Source: JAZNQL01 sp045590155 (GTDB lineage Bacteria > Bacillota > Clostridia > UMGS1883 > UMGS1540). Taken from it: a stretch of DNA of 64,000 nucleotides. Where the stretch lies: positions 16,510-80,509 of the forward strand of contig JAZNQL010000021.1 in the NCBI GenBank assembly GCA_045590155.1. The letters run 5' to 3'. Under the pieces are notes generated by a model. That model was given only the letters and a program-made list of their open reading frames with translations, was not told the DNA's origin and did not search any database. Below, piece after piece: positions 23,895 through 33,450 of the stretch; the first letter of the stretch is position 1, and each line of letters starts with the position of its first letter. The translations under genes and the position numbers were made by a program.

Positions 23895-24677
23895 ATGTTA
23901 CTTGCAATAGATGTAGGCAATACCAATATAGTTTTAGGTGTGTACGAAGGTGCAAAACCATGTGCACATTTTCGTCTTGCAACTTCTCACGAGCGTTCGC
24001 GCGATGAATACGGAGTAATGTTTATAAGCTTTTTGCAGTATAAGGGAATAGCGCTTGATAAAATAGAAGCAGTACTTATTTCCTCGGTTGTTCCTCAAGT
24101 TATGTACTCTCTTGAACGCGCAATAGAAAAATATATAGGAAAGAAGCCTTATGTTGTAGACAATACTACCGATTTCGGACTAAAAAATCTTTACGATAAT
24201 CCAAAAGAAGTAGGGGCGGACAGGCTTGTAAATGCTTATGCGGCATACAACCTCTACGGTGGGCCACTAATAGTAGTAGACTTCGGAACCGCAACAACAT
24301 TTTGCGCGGTGTCCGAAAAAGGGGAATATCTTGGCGGTGTAATTTGCCCAGGCATAAAAATTGCAAACGAAGCATTGTTCCAGCGTACAGCAAAATTGCC
24401 CAGAGTTGAAATAACAAAACCTGCCTCTGTTATAGGGAAAAATACAGTTGAAAGCATACAGTCAGGAATTTTATACGGTTATGTAGGGCAAGTAAATAAT
24501 ATAGTAGAAAAGATGCGCGAAGAAATGAATGAACCTGATGCAAAGGTTATAGCAACAGGCGGACTTGCAAATCTTATTTCAGAAGAAACCGACATTTTTT
24601 ATTGCATAAACGGATCCCTTACTCTTGACGGACTTATGTTTTATTATGAAGCGCAGAGAAATAAAATAAATTTCTGA
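23895..24677 (+). CDS. coaX: Type III pantothenate kinase
   Basis: CoaX phosphorylates pantothenate, the first step of coenzyme A synthesis, in the cytoplasm; type III enzymes need a monovalent cation and are not feedback-inhibited by CoA. The 260-residue protein is of the ASKHA fold. The phosphate-binding loop DVGNTN (6-11) starts it, then SRDEYGVMF, VGADRLVNAYAAY, the second loop VVDFGTATTF and the GGVICPGIKIA and ATGGLA segments. AGGAGG precedes ATG 23895. A second CoA gene, coaE, lies at 33437. Confidence 0.96.
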   Translation: MLLAIDVGNTNIVLGVYEGAKPCAHFRLATSHERSRDEYGVMFISFLQYKGIALDKIEAVLISSVVPQVMYSLERAIEKYIGKKPYVVDNTTDFGLKNLYDNPKEVGADRLVNAYAAYNLYGGPLIVVDFGTATTFCAVSEKGEYLGGVICPGIKIANEALFQRTAKLPRVEITKPASVIGKNTVESIQSGILYGYVGQVNNIVEKMREEMNEPDAKVIATGGLANLISEETDIFYCINGSLTLDGLMFYYEAQRNKINF

Positions 24678-24683
24678 AAATTC

Positions 24684-24712
24684 TTGACAATATATTTCAG
24701 AAATGTTATAAT
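24684..24712 (+). promoter_or_regulatory. Promoter of the membrane-anchored protein gene
   Basis: Consensus TTGACA (24684-24689) and TATAAT (24707-24712) with a 17-bp spacer, 42 bp upstream of the ATG. Confidence 0.88.
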
Positions 24713-24753
24713 GTCTTATAAGGTACGTTTATGGTAGACAGGAGACGTATAAC

Positions 24754-25464
24754 ATGTTTTGGAAACGCTTTTTTAGAGTCATATGTGCAGTATTAGCAGT
24801 GATATTGGTTACAGGTGCTGCAGTGTATGTATGGCAAAAAGATAATATTGATGCCGTAATAAATTCCTTTTTATATAGTGAAGAGGAATTGGTTGCAAAA
24901 CAAAATGAATCAAAAGAGCAAGTAAAGCAGTTGGTTAAGGATTATGATATATCCGTTCAGCGAGACTTCACTCCTGAAGAGGAGGAGATGCTTGAAAAAG
25001 GAGAACTTACGCCGGAGGAAGCGGTAGAGCTTCTTTTTCAAAAAAAAGAAGAGCAAAGTCCTCCTAATACGTTAAATCCTAATCTGTCAGGTAATAAAAA
25101 TCAAACTTCCGGCAAAAAGGCTAAAACAGAAAAAGATGTAATAGATAAGTATATGATTCAGTTTTACGCTTGTAAAGCCGACTTTCTTTCACGTCTTGGG
25201 GGGCTTGAAGCAACAGTACTGGCACATTTTAGAAGCCTGCCTGAAAGAACCGTAAAAACGAAGCAGGAAACGATTTCGAAATTCATTTCCAGCTTTGCAG
25301 CATTAGAAAGTGAATGCGACGGAAAGATGAACGGAATTTTAGCATCATTTGAAAAGGAACTTAAAGAAGTTGGCGGAGATACTTCACTTGTTTCAAAAAT
25401 CAAAAAAGCTTATGTTGCAGAAAAAAATGCAAAAAAAGCTACAATTATAAGCGAGTATGCATAA
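24754..25464 (+). CDS. Unknown membrane-anchored, lysine-rich extracytoplasmic protein
   Basis: This 236-residue protein has one N-terminal membrane helix (FFRVICAVLAVILVTGAAVYVW, residues ~6-27). The remainder should face outside: an acidic helical segment (TPEEEEMLEKGELTPEEAVE, ~74-93), a low-complexity linker (NTLNPNLSGNKNQTSGKKAK) and a C-terminal helical bundle with many Lys, Ala and Glu residues (~125-236). No family is recognised. It precedes two SLH proteins after a 66-bp gap and has a consensus promoter, so it may belong to the same surface-layer group. No catalytic motif is visible. Confidence 0.72.
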   Translation: MFWKRFFRVICAVLAVILVTGAAVYVWQKDNIDAVINSFLYSEEELVAKQNESKEQVKQLVKDYDISVQRDFTPEEEEMLEKGELTPEEAVELLFQKKEEQSPPNTLNPNLSGNKNQTSGKKAKTEKDVIDKYMIQFYACKADFLSRLGGLEATVLAHFRSLPERTVKTKQETISKFISSFAALESECDGKMNGILASFEKELKEVGGDTSLVSKIKKAYVAEKNAKKATIISEYA

Positions 25465-25530
25465 TAAAGGTTAATAAATGCTAGTGGCATTTTATTATAA
25501 AAAATTTTCTGAATTAGGAGATGGTCGATA

Positions 25531-27267
25531 ATGAAAAAATTAGTATCATTATTAGTATTGGTAGTATTTTTGGTAAGCTGTATGTCGAGCATTGCTTTAG
25601 CAGAATCAGTAAATGCAAGTTACGACAATGCAAAAAAAGCAGTATCTGCAATTGTTTCTTCGCTTGAAGCAGTTACAGACCCTGTTTTACGTGCACAGGC
25701 ATATTCACATTACCTTACATACTATATTGCAAGCGATGCACATATGGACGAACTTATTGCTCTTGTAAAGGCAGATGATATGTCATCGATAGATGTTATA
25801 GCAACATTAAATGCTGCAGGAATTGCAAAAAAAGATATGATTTTTCTTTTCCAGCTTGTAAAGAGTGTTCCCGAAGCTAGCAGAGCAGAAGCAGTAGAAG
25901 CTCATATTTCAAGAACACCTCAGACTCTTACCGCTGAAGAAATTGCATCTTTCGAAAGAGTTTTTGATGAACTGGTATCAGCAGAATTCCAGGCGACAAT
26001 TGAAGAAGATTACGGTCTTACAGCAGTAGATTTCTATCCCTTCTTCAAAACATTTGATGGCCTTTTCATAATTAAAACAGAAGAGGGTCGTCTCGTTGTA
26101 GATACAATAAGCCCTGCTTTTGCAGAAGCGTTAGGCTCAATCATCGAAGAAGAAGATATTGACGAAATCAACGGCATAGCAATCACACAACCCGAAGACC
26201 TTTTACAGGCTATCGTAAGTGAAATTGAAGAAAATGCAACAGAAGAACTTGTTGCAGACTTCAAGACAGTATTAGAATCAGTTAATGCATATGCAGACAT
26301 TACCTTTAATGATGCTATTTATGTATATGATGGCACAGAAAAGACAATTTTAGTTAATGCCACATTACCCGAAGGTGTAACAGTTACATATGAATCAAAT
26401 AAAGCAACTGAACCTGGCAGATATACTGCAAAGGCAACATTTTCTGGTGGCGAATACGACAACAAAGAACTTACAGCAACACTCATTATAGCACCTAAAC
26501 CTGAAGATATATCCGTAAAATATAAAGTAACATTAACACTTAGTAAGGTTACAGACCTTCCTGAAGGATGGGAATGGAAAGATCCTTCACAGAAGGTAAA
26601 ATTAGGCAAGGGAGTTTATACTGCAGTATTTACAGATGAACCCACTGGTCTTACAATAACCAAGGATGTAAATGTAAATGCTAAAAAGCAGTCATCAAAT
26701 GGTGGTGTAGTTATAACACCTCCTGCAGAGGAAGAAAAAGTAACATTCACTGATATTGATGGTCACTGGGCAGAAGCTAATATTATCACAGCAGCAGAAA
26801 AAGGCTACTTTAATGGTTATGAAGATGGTAGCTTCGCACCTAATAATGGCGTAACCCGTCAGGAAATGGCAGTTGTTCTTGTAAGAGTACTCGGTTTAAC
26901 AGAAAAACTTGGTACAGCAAAACTTCAGAACATAAGCGATGAAGCAGCAATCGCTGGTTGGGCAGCTCCTTCTGTAGCATTGCTCCTTGAAATGGGTATC
27001 ATCACAGGTTACGAAGATGGATCATTCAAACCCGAAGTTGTAATTACCCGTGAACAACTCTGTACAATACTTGCTCGCGCATTAACACAGAAACCTGCAA
27101 CACTTAAGGATATGTCCTTTACAGATTACTCTGAATGGGCAAAAGATTATGTACAGACAATGTATACTCTCGGCGTAGTAGAAGGATTTGAAGATGGCAC
27201 ATTCAGAGGAACAAACTCTGTAACTCGTGCAGAAGCAGCAACAATGCTTTTAAGATACGCAAAATAA
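25531..27267 (+). CDS. S-layer-homology surface protein with MBG-like domain
   Basis: This 578-residue secreted surface protein has a signal peptide (1-25, ending ALA-E), an N-terminal helical region (~27-245) of unknown type, a beta domain resembling the MBG-like family (~255-310, VYDGTEKTILVNATLPEGV then TEPGRYTAKATFSG), a second beta segment, a short linker, and three SLH repeats (~403-460, 463-520, 523-578). The SLH repeats carry TRQEMAVVLVR, TREQLCTILAR and TRAEAATMLLR. SLH triplets hold proteins on pyruvylated wall polymer. A GGAG site precedes ATG 25531. The ligand of the N-terminal region is unknown; it also resembles part of the next-but-one gene product in overall plan. Confidence 0.88.
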   Translation: MKKLVSLLVLVVFLVSCMSSIALAESVNASYDNAKKAVSAIVSSLEAVTDPVLRAQAYSHYLTYYIASDAHMDELIALVKADDMSSIDVIATLNAAGIAKKDMIFLFQLVKSVPEASRAEAVEAHISRTPQTLTAEEIASFERVFDELVSAEFQATIEEDYGLTAVDFYPFFKTFDGLFIIKTEEGRLVVDTISPAFAEALGSIIEEEDIDEINGIAITQPEDLLQAIVSEIEENATEELVADFKTVLESVNAYADITFNDAIYVYDGTEKTILVNATLPEGVTVTYESNKATEPGRYTAKATFSGGEYDNKELTATLIIAPKPEDISVKYKVTLTLSKVTDLPEGWEWKDPSQKVKLGKGVYTAVFTDEPTGLTITKDVNVNAKKQSSNGGVVITPPAEEEKVTFTDIDGHWAEANIITAAEKGYFNGYEDGSFAPNNGVTRQEMAVVLVRVLGLTEKLGTAKLQNISDEAAIAGWAAPSVALLLEMGIITGYEDGSFKPEVVITREQLCTILARALTQKPATLKDMSFTDYSEWAKDYVQTMYTLGVVEGFEDGTFRGTNSVTRAEAATMLLRYAK

Positions 27268-27279
27268 TTTAAATTTTAT

Positions 27280-27317
27280 AAAGCAGATAAACGGTTTCGT
27301 TTATCTGCTTTTTTTAT
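27280..27317 (+). terminator. Terminator after the first SLH gene
   Basis: The stem aaagcagataaac/gtttatctgcttt closes a short loop and is followed by T7. Confidence 0.92.
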
Positions 27318-27354
27318 TTGTGGAGAGGAGTTTTTATTTTTAATATAGAATCGC

Positions 27355-27383
27355 TTGCTTTTTATTTAAAAATAAAGTATAAT
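27355..27383 (+). promoter_or_regulatory. Promoter of the second SLH gene
   Basis: TTGCTT (27355-27360) and TATAAT (27378-27383) with a 17-bp spacer, then AAAGGAG before ATG 27418. Confidence 0.72.
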
Positions 27384-27417
27384 GTAGTTGAATATTTAAA
27401 TAAAAAAGGAGAAAAAA

Positions 27418-28935
27418 ATGAAAAAGATAATAGCTTTAATATTATCTGTTATACTGGTTTTTGGTATAATAGGAACACAGGTATCAGCAAATATGGCTGA
27501 CCAGATAGTTGAAAAAATTGGAGAATATTCAAAAGAAGACCGTGCATCAATGATTCTTTTGATAAAATCATTTGTAGTAAGTGATAGCGGTGTTGATTTG
27601 CTTGTTGACGCAGTTAAAAAATATACTCCCTCATCTACCGATATGATAAGCGAAGTGATAGGCAAGCTTTTAGAATATTCTGATGAAGAAACTTTGACTA
27701 AAGCATTTCTTTCGTTAAAGCTTATAGATGAAGATATAAGAGAAAAATATTACGATGCATTCAGAAATAAAGAAACTGTAAATCTTTCTTCAGAAGCAGA
27801 AAAACATGTTGATAAACTGGTTCAGAATCTTTTTGAAAATCCCGGTGCATTTTACGCAATTTGTGAAGAAGACGGAATAACAAACGAGGTTATTGCAAAA
27901 ACAATTTCAGCAATAGTTGAAATAAACGGAGGCAAAGCTCTCTTTACCGATTCGCCGATAGCAGGAAAACTTGAATACAAAACAGTTTCCTCATCAATGG
28001 AAAAACTTTTTTCTGAAGCATCATCATACGGTAAAGATAAAGCAGAATTTTTGGCAAAAATAAATTCAGATGCAGACTATATTACAGCAATTAAAAAAGT
28101 TGGCGCAGAAATAGGACTTTATGAAGCAAAGAAAACCCCTGTAAATAATAACCAAGGACCTTCAGCTCCTTCTGTAAAACCTTCAGTTCCCGATAAAGAC
28201 AAACTCGATAAATTTGAAATAAAAAATGCAGGCAAATATACTCAAGATGTAGCAAAAGATAATTTAATGCTCTATAAAATAGAAGGCGAGCAGTTAATAC
28301 CTCAAAAATTCTTTGTAATAGAAAATGGTAAAGCTATTTGCCAGATTGAAACACCTGGCACATACGCATTTTTTGAAATAAACCCCGTTTTTGCCGACTG
28401 TGCAGGCCTTTGGGGAGAAAACTATATAACAAACCTCTATTACAGAGGCATAATTTCAGGCAGAGGCGAAAATGTATTTGACCCTAATGGTAAAATTACA
28501 AGAGAAGAGTTTGTAAAGCTTTTGTGTGAACTTTTCGGACTTACAGATAACGGAAATGCGCTTCCCTTTACAGATGTCCCCCGCGATGCATGGTACTATA
28601 AATATGTAGCAGCAGCATACCAGAACGGACTTGTAAACGGCGTAAGTGCAACAGAATTCGGTACAGGTGCAAATATTTTAAGACAGGATATGTGTAAAAT
28701 AATCTGCTTGGCACTTTCAAAAACCGAAAATATGCCTGGCTATGATGCGTCAAGCGTTACAATAACTGACGAAAAAAATGTTAGCGAATACGCGAAAGAA
28801 TATGTAAAAGCACTTTATTCACTAGGACTGATTTCGGGCAACGAACGCGGAGAATTTATGCCATTGAATAATGCAACCAGACAGGAAACAGCAAAAATCA
28901 TATATAATGTAATAAATCTTGCAGTAAAAAACTAA
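27418..28935 (+). CDS. S-layer-homology surface protein with helical N-terminal domain
   Basis: This 505-residue secreted protein has a signal peptide (1-23, ending VSA-N), a helical region (~25-240), a Pro/Ser/Lys linker (NNNQGPSAPSVKPSVPDKDK, ~241-260), a short beta domain (~262-320, with AICQIETPGTYAFFE) and three SLH repeats (~322-380, 381-445, 447-503). TREEFVKLLCE, RQDMCKIIC and TRQETAKIIYN mark the repeats. It shares this plan with the SLH gene upstream and may be a paralogue. It has its own promoter and lies between two terminators, so it is a single-gene unit. A wall-bound structural or adhesive role is likely; no enzyme motif is seen. Confidence 0.87.
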   Translation: MKKIIALILSVILVFGIIGTQVSANMADQIVEKIGEYSKEDRASMILLIKSFVVSDSGVDLLVDAVKKYTPSSTDMISEVIGKLLEYSDEETLTKAFLSLKLIDEDIREKYYDAFRNKETVNLSSEAEKHVDKLVQNLFENPGAFYAICEEDGITNEVIAKTISAIVEINGGKALFTDSPIAGKLEYKTVSSSMEKLFSEASSYGKDKAEFLAKINSDADYITAIKKVGAEIGLYEAKKTPVNNNQGPSAPSVKPSVPDKDKLDKFEIKNAGKYTQDVAKDNLMLYKIEGEQLIPQKFFVIENGKAICQIETPGTYAFFEINPVFADCAGLWGENYITNLYYRGIISGRGENVFDPNGKITREEFVKLLCELFGLTDNGNALPFTDVPRDAWYYKYVAAAYQNGLVNGVSATEFGTGANILRQDMCKIICLALSKTENMPGYDASSVTITDEKNVSEYAKEYVKALYSLGLISGNERGEFMPLNNATRQETAKIIYNVINLAVKN

Positions 28936-28939
28936 AAAA

Positions 28940-28976
28940 CAAAAAGGCGGTGTAAAAACTACACCGCCTTTTAATA
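28940..28976. terminator. Bidirectional terminator between the SLH gene and rodA
   Basis: The stem aaaaggcggtgta/tacaccgcctttt, nearly the same as at 22351-22386, lies between convergent genes. Confidence 0.88.
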
Positions 28977-28983
28977 TAAAATT

Positions 28984-30093
28984 TTAAAATCTCAATCCTT
29001 TTTTTCTTATTTTAACATTTACTATGAGTGCAATGGCAAGCATACTTGCAAGCATATTAGAACCACCATAGCTTACAAAAGGAAGAGGAATACCTGTTAC
29101 CGGCAAAAGTGCAAGGCACATACATATATTTTCAAGCACATGGAATAAAAACATACATCCTACTCCAATACCAATCATTTCGCCCAAAATATCGCGGGAT
29201 TCAGATGCAATAACAAAACATCTTACAACAATTACAACCAAAGCCGCAATAAGAATAATAGAACCCCAAAGTCCAAGTTCCTCACCAATAACCGCAAAAA
29301 TGAAGTCGGTTTGTTTTTCAGGCAAATAACCCATCTGTGTTTGAACACCGTTGCCAACACCTTGTCCTAAAATCTTACCCGAGCCTATTGCAATTTTAGA
29401 TTGAAGAACATGGTATCCGGAACCTGTCGGGTCAAGGTCAGGATTTAGAAAAGCAAGAATTCTGTTTTTCTGATAATCCTTTAAAAGGAAAAACCATGCA
29501 AGAGGCAAAATTGCCGCCAGAACAGAAAAAAGACCTATAATATATTTTCTGTCAATACCTGCAATAAAAAGCATACCCATTGCAATAAAAATAAAAACAA
29601 GCGCAGTTCCCATATCCGGCTGGAGTAAAATAAGACCTACCAAAGCCGCAACGTGTAAAAGTAATAAAACTATGTTCAAAGGTCTGTTCAAATCATTTTT
29701 AACAGTTTCAATATGCTTTGCAAAGGTAATAATAAACGTAACTTTAATTATTTCGGAAGGCTGAATACCAACAGGACCTATCCTTATCCATGAATTGGAA
29801 CCAATGTCGTCACCAGTACCGAATATCAAAACCAAAACAAGCAAAATAATATTAAGACCGAATAAATAAGGTGCAAGCTGACAAATGTAATCATAGTCAA
29901 TTTTTGATATAAGATATACCGCCAAAGCACCTATAAAAAAAGCCACAGCCTGAACTATTAAAAAACGAGCTTGTGCCATCGACTTTGTAGAACTGTAAAT
30001 AGCAACAAAACCAATTATAACCGAAACCAGTACAGGTATACAAATCCATATATCAAGCCAAGAAAATAAGCCTTTTTTTCTTTTAAAAGCCAA
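28984..30093 (-). CDS. rodA: Rod-shape SEDS glycosyltransferase RodA
   Basis: RodA is a SEDS-family peptidoglycan polymerase that works with a class B PBP in lateral wall growth. The ~369-residue protein has about ten membrane helices. Family motifs are GSNSWIRIGPVGIQPSEIIKV (shown here in two parts: SNSWIRIG and QPSEIIKV), LLQPDMGTALVF, GVGNGVQTQMGYLPEKQTDFI (cited in part: YLPEKQTDFIFAVIGEELG) and PLPFVSYGGSNML. These are the RodA rather than FtsW or SpoVE type, although the division cannot be fully made by eye. TTG 30093 is chosen because AGGAG lies 8 bases upstream; the frame extends six codons further to another TTG. Confidence 0.92.
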   Translation of the reverse strand: MAFKRKKGLFSWLDIWICIPVLVSVIIGFVAIYSSTKSMAQARFLIVQAVAFFIGALAVYLISKIDYDYICQLAPYLFGLNIILLVLVLIFGTGDDIGSNSWIRIGPVGIQPSEIIKVTFIITFAKHIETVKNDLNRPLNIVLLLLHVAALVGLILLQPDMGTALVFIFIAMGMLFIAGIDRKYIIGLFSVLAAILPLAWFFLLKDYQKNRILAFLNPDLDPTGSGYHVLQSKIAIGSGKILGQGVGNGVQTQMGYLPEKQTDFIFAVIGEELGLWGSIILIAALVVIVVRCFVIASESRDILGEMIGIGVGCMFLFHVLENICMCLALLPVTGIPLPFVSYGGSNMLASMLAIALIVNVKIRKKGLRF

Positions 30094-30115
30094 TAGAATC
30101 ACTCCTAACAATTAG

Positions 30116-30144
30116 ATTATACCAAATTTAAACTTACAATACAA
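30116..30144 (-). promoter_or_regulatory. Promoter of rodA
   Basis: On the minus strand, TTGTAT (30139-30144) and TATAAT (30116-30121) with a 17-bp spacer. Confidence 0.7.
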
Positions 30145-30193
30145 TAAAAAATAAATCTTTTTATTACTCTTTTTCTAAAAAAGACAAAAGGGT

Positions 30194-30222
30194 TTGCAAA
30201 CATAAGTAAAATATGGTAAAAT
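30194..30222 (+). promoter_or_regulatory. Promoter of the radC-polA-coaE operon
   Basis: TTGCAA (30194-30199) and TAAAAT (30217-30222) with a 17-bp spacer. It diverges from the rodA promoter. Confidence 0.68.
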
Positions 30223-30243
30223 AAAAACAAAGGAGTGACTGTT

Positions 30244-30921
30244 ATGCACGAACATGAAGGACACAGAGAAAGAATGAAACAACGCTTCTTAAAAAGCGGG
30301 CTTGAAAGTATGGCACCTCACGAGGTTTTAGAAATGCTTCTTTTTTATACAAATGCAAGACGTGACACAAATCCACTAGGACATGCGTTAATTTCCGAAT
30401 TTGGAAGCGTAGCAAATGTACTTGATGCAGATATAGAACACCTTTGTTCAGTAAAAGGTATAGGCGAAAACACTGCCATATTCATAAAATTCATTTCACA
30501 ACTGAATAATTATTACGCAAAAAGCAAATGGCAGGAAAGGCCACGTCTTTTAAATGTGACAGAGGTAGGGACTTATCTTGTTGATTATATAGGAGAAAAA
30601 ACAACCGAAGGCTTTTATGTTGTATGCTTTGATGTTTCGAAAAAAGTAATAATAACAGAAAAAGTATCAGAAGGCTCAATAGCAAAAATACCTGTTGACC
30701 CAAGAAAGGTAGTGGCTACGGCTTTAAAACATAGAGCGACAAGCGTTGTACTTGCCCACAATCATCCTTCAGGAACACTTCATCCTTCAAGTGAGGATAT
30801 TGTGCTTACAAAGAAGCTGTGTCAGGCACTCGAAAGTATAGATATAGAAGTTACAGACCATATAATAGTAGCGGCAAAATCTTTTGTCAGCCTTTCAGAA
30901 AGAGGACTTATGCCGCAATAA
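30244..30921 (+). CDS. radC: RadC/JAB-domain protein
   Basis: This 225-residue RadC-family protein has a helix-hairpin-helix-like N-terminal part (EFGSVANVLDADIEHLCSVK then GIGENTAIFIK) and a JAMM-type domain. The metal motif HNHPSGTLHPSSED (about residues 172-185) has the His-x-His and downstream Asp. Despite its name, a direct repair role was withdrawn for Escherichia coli RadC, and the cellular function is unsettled. ATG 30244 has AAAGGAG at good spacing; a GTG three codons earlier overlaps it. The polA start is 18 bp downstream. Confidence 0.93.
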   Translation: MHEHEGHRERMKQRFLKSGLESMAPHEVLEMLLFYTNARRDTNPLGHALISEFGSVANVLDADIEHLCSVKGIGENTAIFIKFISQLNNYYAKSKWQERPRLLNVTEVGTYLVDYIGEKTTEGFYVVCFDVSKKVIITEKVSEGSIAKIPVDPRKVVATALKHRATSVVLAHNHPSGTLHPSSEDIVLTKKLCQALESIDIEVTDHIIVAAKSFVSLSERGLMPQ

Positions 30922-30939
30922 GCAAAGAAGGTTTTTAAA

Positions 30940-33450
30940 TTGAAAAAAATTCTGGTAGTTGACGGTAACAGCATAATAAACCGTGCGTTTTACGCAATAA
31001 GAAATATGACCGCACCAAACGGTCTTTCAACCAACGGCATTTTTGGATTCTTAAACATATTTTTCAAAAATATGGAGGAAGTTTCTCCTGACGGTGTAGC
31101 AGTAACATTTGACCTTCGGGCACCAACCTTCCGCCATAAAGAGTATGAACTTTATAAAGCAAACCGACACGGGATGCCTGACGAACTTGCAGAGCAAATG
31201 CCTGTTTTAAAAGATATATTGCGCGCAATGAACGTTACAATTTTAGAAATCGAAGGATATGAAGCCGACGATGTAATAGGAACAGTAGCAAAAAGATGCG
31301 AAAAAGAAGATTACGAATGTTATATAGTAACAGGAGATAAAGATGACTTACAGCTTGCAAGTCAGAAAACAAAAATACTTCTTACAACCACAGCAAAAGG
31401 ACAAACCACCACGTCAGTATATACCGATAAAGAAGTAATAGAACGTTACGGAGTAACTCCCTTGCAGTTTATCGATATAAAAGGTCTTATGGGCGACTCA
31501 TCCGACAATATTCCCGGAGTAGCCGGGATAGGCGAAAAAACTGCTATGAGCCTTATAAGCGAATACGGTTCAATAGACAACCTCTATAAAAATCTTGAAA
31601 ACGGAAAAATAAAAGGAGCAACCCTTACAAAACTTCGTGAGGGGCAGGAGAGTGCAATCTTAAGCCGTCATCTTGCAACCATCGTTTGCGACGTTCCCAT
31701 AGAATTTGAACTTTCTGATTTAGAAGTAAAACCCTACAATACAGAACAACTTGCAAAACTTTTCGAAAGCTTGCAGTTTAAAAGCTTTTTAAAGAAACTT
31801 GATATTACAGTTTTAAAAGAAGAAATATCGGCAGAAAAAGAAGAAATTACCGAGGATATATTAGAAAGCATAGTATCGTCAGAAGAAATGAATTACTATT
31901 TTGATGGGGAAGAAATTACGGTATGCTTTAATGGAAAAATATATTTTGGTGCTGCCAAAAAATTTGCAAAAATAATCAAAAACGAAAAAGTAAAAAAAAT
32001 AACACACGATGCAAAAAATCATATAATATATTTTTCTAAGATTGGCATAGAATATAAAGCACTTGCATTTGATACTGCAATAGCAGCTTATATATTAGAC
32101 CCAGCAAGAGCAAAATATGTATATGGAGAGATTTGCGAAAAATATCTTCAAAAAACGGCACGATCGGGATTTGAAGCTATTTTGATAAACGAACTTTATA
32201 ATACTTTAAATAAAGAACTTAAGGAAAATGATCAGGAAAAACTGTATTATGAAATAGAACTTCCTTTAGTAGAAATTCTTGCAAAAATGCAAAGCACAGG
32301 ATTTTTAGCAGATAAAGAAAAACTGAAGGAACTTTCTGCCCAGTACGGTAAAGATTTACAAAGCCTTGAAACCGCAATTTATATGCAGTCTGGAGAGACA
32401 TTTAATATAAATTCTCCAAAACAACTTGGCGAAGTTTTGTTTGAAAAAATGGGATTACCTCCCATCAAAAAAAATAAATCAGGCTACTCAACCGATGCGG
32501 ATGTTATGAAAAAACTAGCAGATAAACATCCCATAATAAATGACATACTTGATTATAGAGCATTAAGTAAATTAAAATCCACTTATGCTGATGGCTTGCA
32601 GGAAGTAATAGGAGAAGACGGAAGGATACATTCTTCATTCAATCAAACAGTTACAACAACAGGAAGAATCAGTTCAAACGAGCCTAATATGCAAAACATT
32701 CCTGTAAAGACAGAACTTGGCAGAGAACTTCGGAGAGTATTTATAGCACAAGACGAATATGTTTTGATAGATGCCGACTATTCACAAATAGAACTTCGTG
32801 TTTTGGCGCACATGTCAAAAGACAAAAAAATGCAGGATGCATTTTTGATGGATGAAGATATTCATACAAAAACGGCAGCAGAAGTGTTCGGTGTTGCAGA
32901 ATTTATGGTAACTCCCGAAATGCGTTCCCGTGCCAAAGCAGTTAATTTTGGCATTGTGTACGGCATAGGCGACTTCACTTTGGGAGAAAACTTGGGAATA
33001 AGCAGAAAACAAGCTAAAGAGTATATAGAAAACTATTTAAAAACATACTCAGAGGTAGATCGATTTATGAAAGAAACAGTAGAAGAAGCACATAAAACAG
33101 GCTATGTAAAAACTATGCTTGACAGAAGACGCTATATCCCTGAAATACTTTCAAGTAAATATCTTCTTCGCTCTTTTGGAGAACGTGCAGCACAAAATGC
33201 ACCAATACAGGGCAGTGCGGCAGACATAATAAAAATAGCCATGATACGAGTTTATGACGCATTAAAAAAAGAAGCGCCAAAATCCCGTCTTATATTGCAG
33301 GTGCACGACGAACTTATAGTTGAAGCACATATTTCAGAAAAAGAAAAAGTACAAAAGATAATAAAACGAGAAATGGAAAACGCATACCCTATGTCGGTTC
33401 CTCTGAAAGTTGACATAGGAGAAGGAAAGAGTTGGTATGATGCAAAATAA
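30940..33450 (+). CDS. polA: DNA polymerase I, proofreading site apparently lost
   Basis: PolA fills gaps and removes RNA primers in replication and repair. The 836-residue protein has a 5'-nuclease domain (~1-290: VDGNSIINRAFYAI, EADDVIGT, TGDKDDLQL, GDSSDNIPGVAGIG), a 3'-5' exonuclease-like domain (~300-440) and the polymerase domain (~450-836). Polymerase motif A is DADYSQIELRVLAHMS (~609-625), motif B RAKAVNFGIVYG (~663-675) and motif C QVHDEL (~787). In the middle domain the Asp-x-Glu metal motif near residue 320 cannot be found, so proofreading is probably absent, as in Bacillus. It starts with TTG and overlaps coaE by 14 bp. Confidence 0.96.
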   Translation: MKKILVVDGNSIINRAFYAIRNMTAPNGLSTNGIFGFLNIFFKNMEEVSPDGVAVTFDLRAPTFRHKEYELYKANRHGMPDELAEQMPVLKDILRAMNVTILEIEGYEADDVIGTVAKRCEKEDYECYIVTGDKDDLQLASQKTKILLTTTAKGQTTTSVYTDKEVIERYGVTPLQFIDIKGLMGDSSDNIPGVAGIGEKTAMSLISEYGSIDNLYKNLENGKIKGATLTKLREGQESAILSRHLATIVCDVPIEFELSDLEVKPYNTEQLAKLFESLQFKSFLKKLDITVLKEEISAEKEEITEDILESIVSSEEMNYYFDGEEITVCFNGKIYFGAAKKFAKIIKNEKVKKITHDAKNHIIYFSKIGIEYKALAFDTAIAAYILDPARAKYVYGEICEKYLQKTARSGFEAILINELYNTLNKELKENDQEKLYYEIELPLVEILAKMQSTGFLADKEKLKELSAQYGKDLQSLETAIYMQSGETFNINSPKQLGEVLFEKMGLPPIKKNKSGYSTDADVMKKLADKHPIINDILDYRALSKLKSTYADGLQEVIGEDGRIHSSFNQTVTTTGRISSNEPNMQNIPVKTELGRELRRVFIAQDEYVLIDADYSQIELRVLAHMSKDKKMQDAFLMDEDIHTKTAAEVFGVAEFMVTPEMRSRAKAVNFGIVYGIGDFTLGENLGISRKQAKEYIENYLKTYSEVDRFMKETVEEAHKTGYVKTMLDRRRYIPEILSSKYLLRSFGERAAQNAPIQGSAADIIKIAMIRVYDALKKEAPKSRLILQVHDELIVEAHISEKEKVQKIIKREMENAYPMSVPLKVDIGEGKSWYDAK

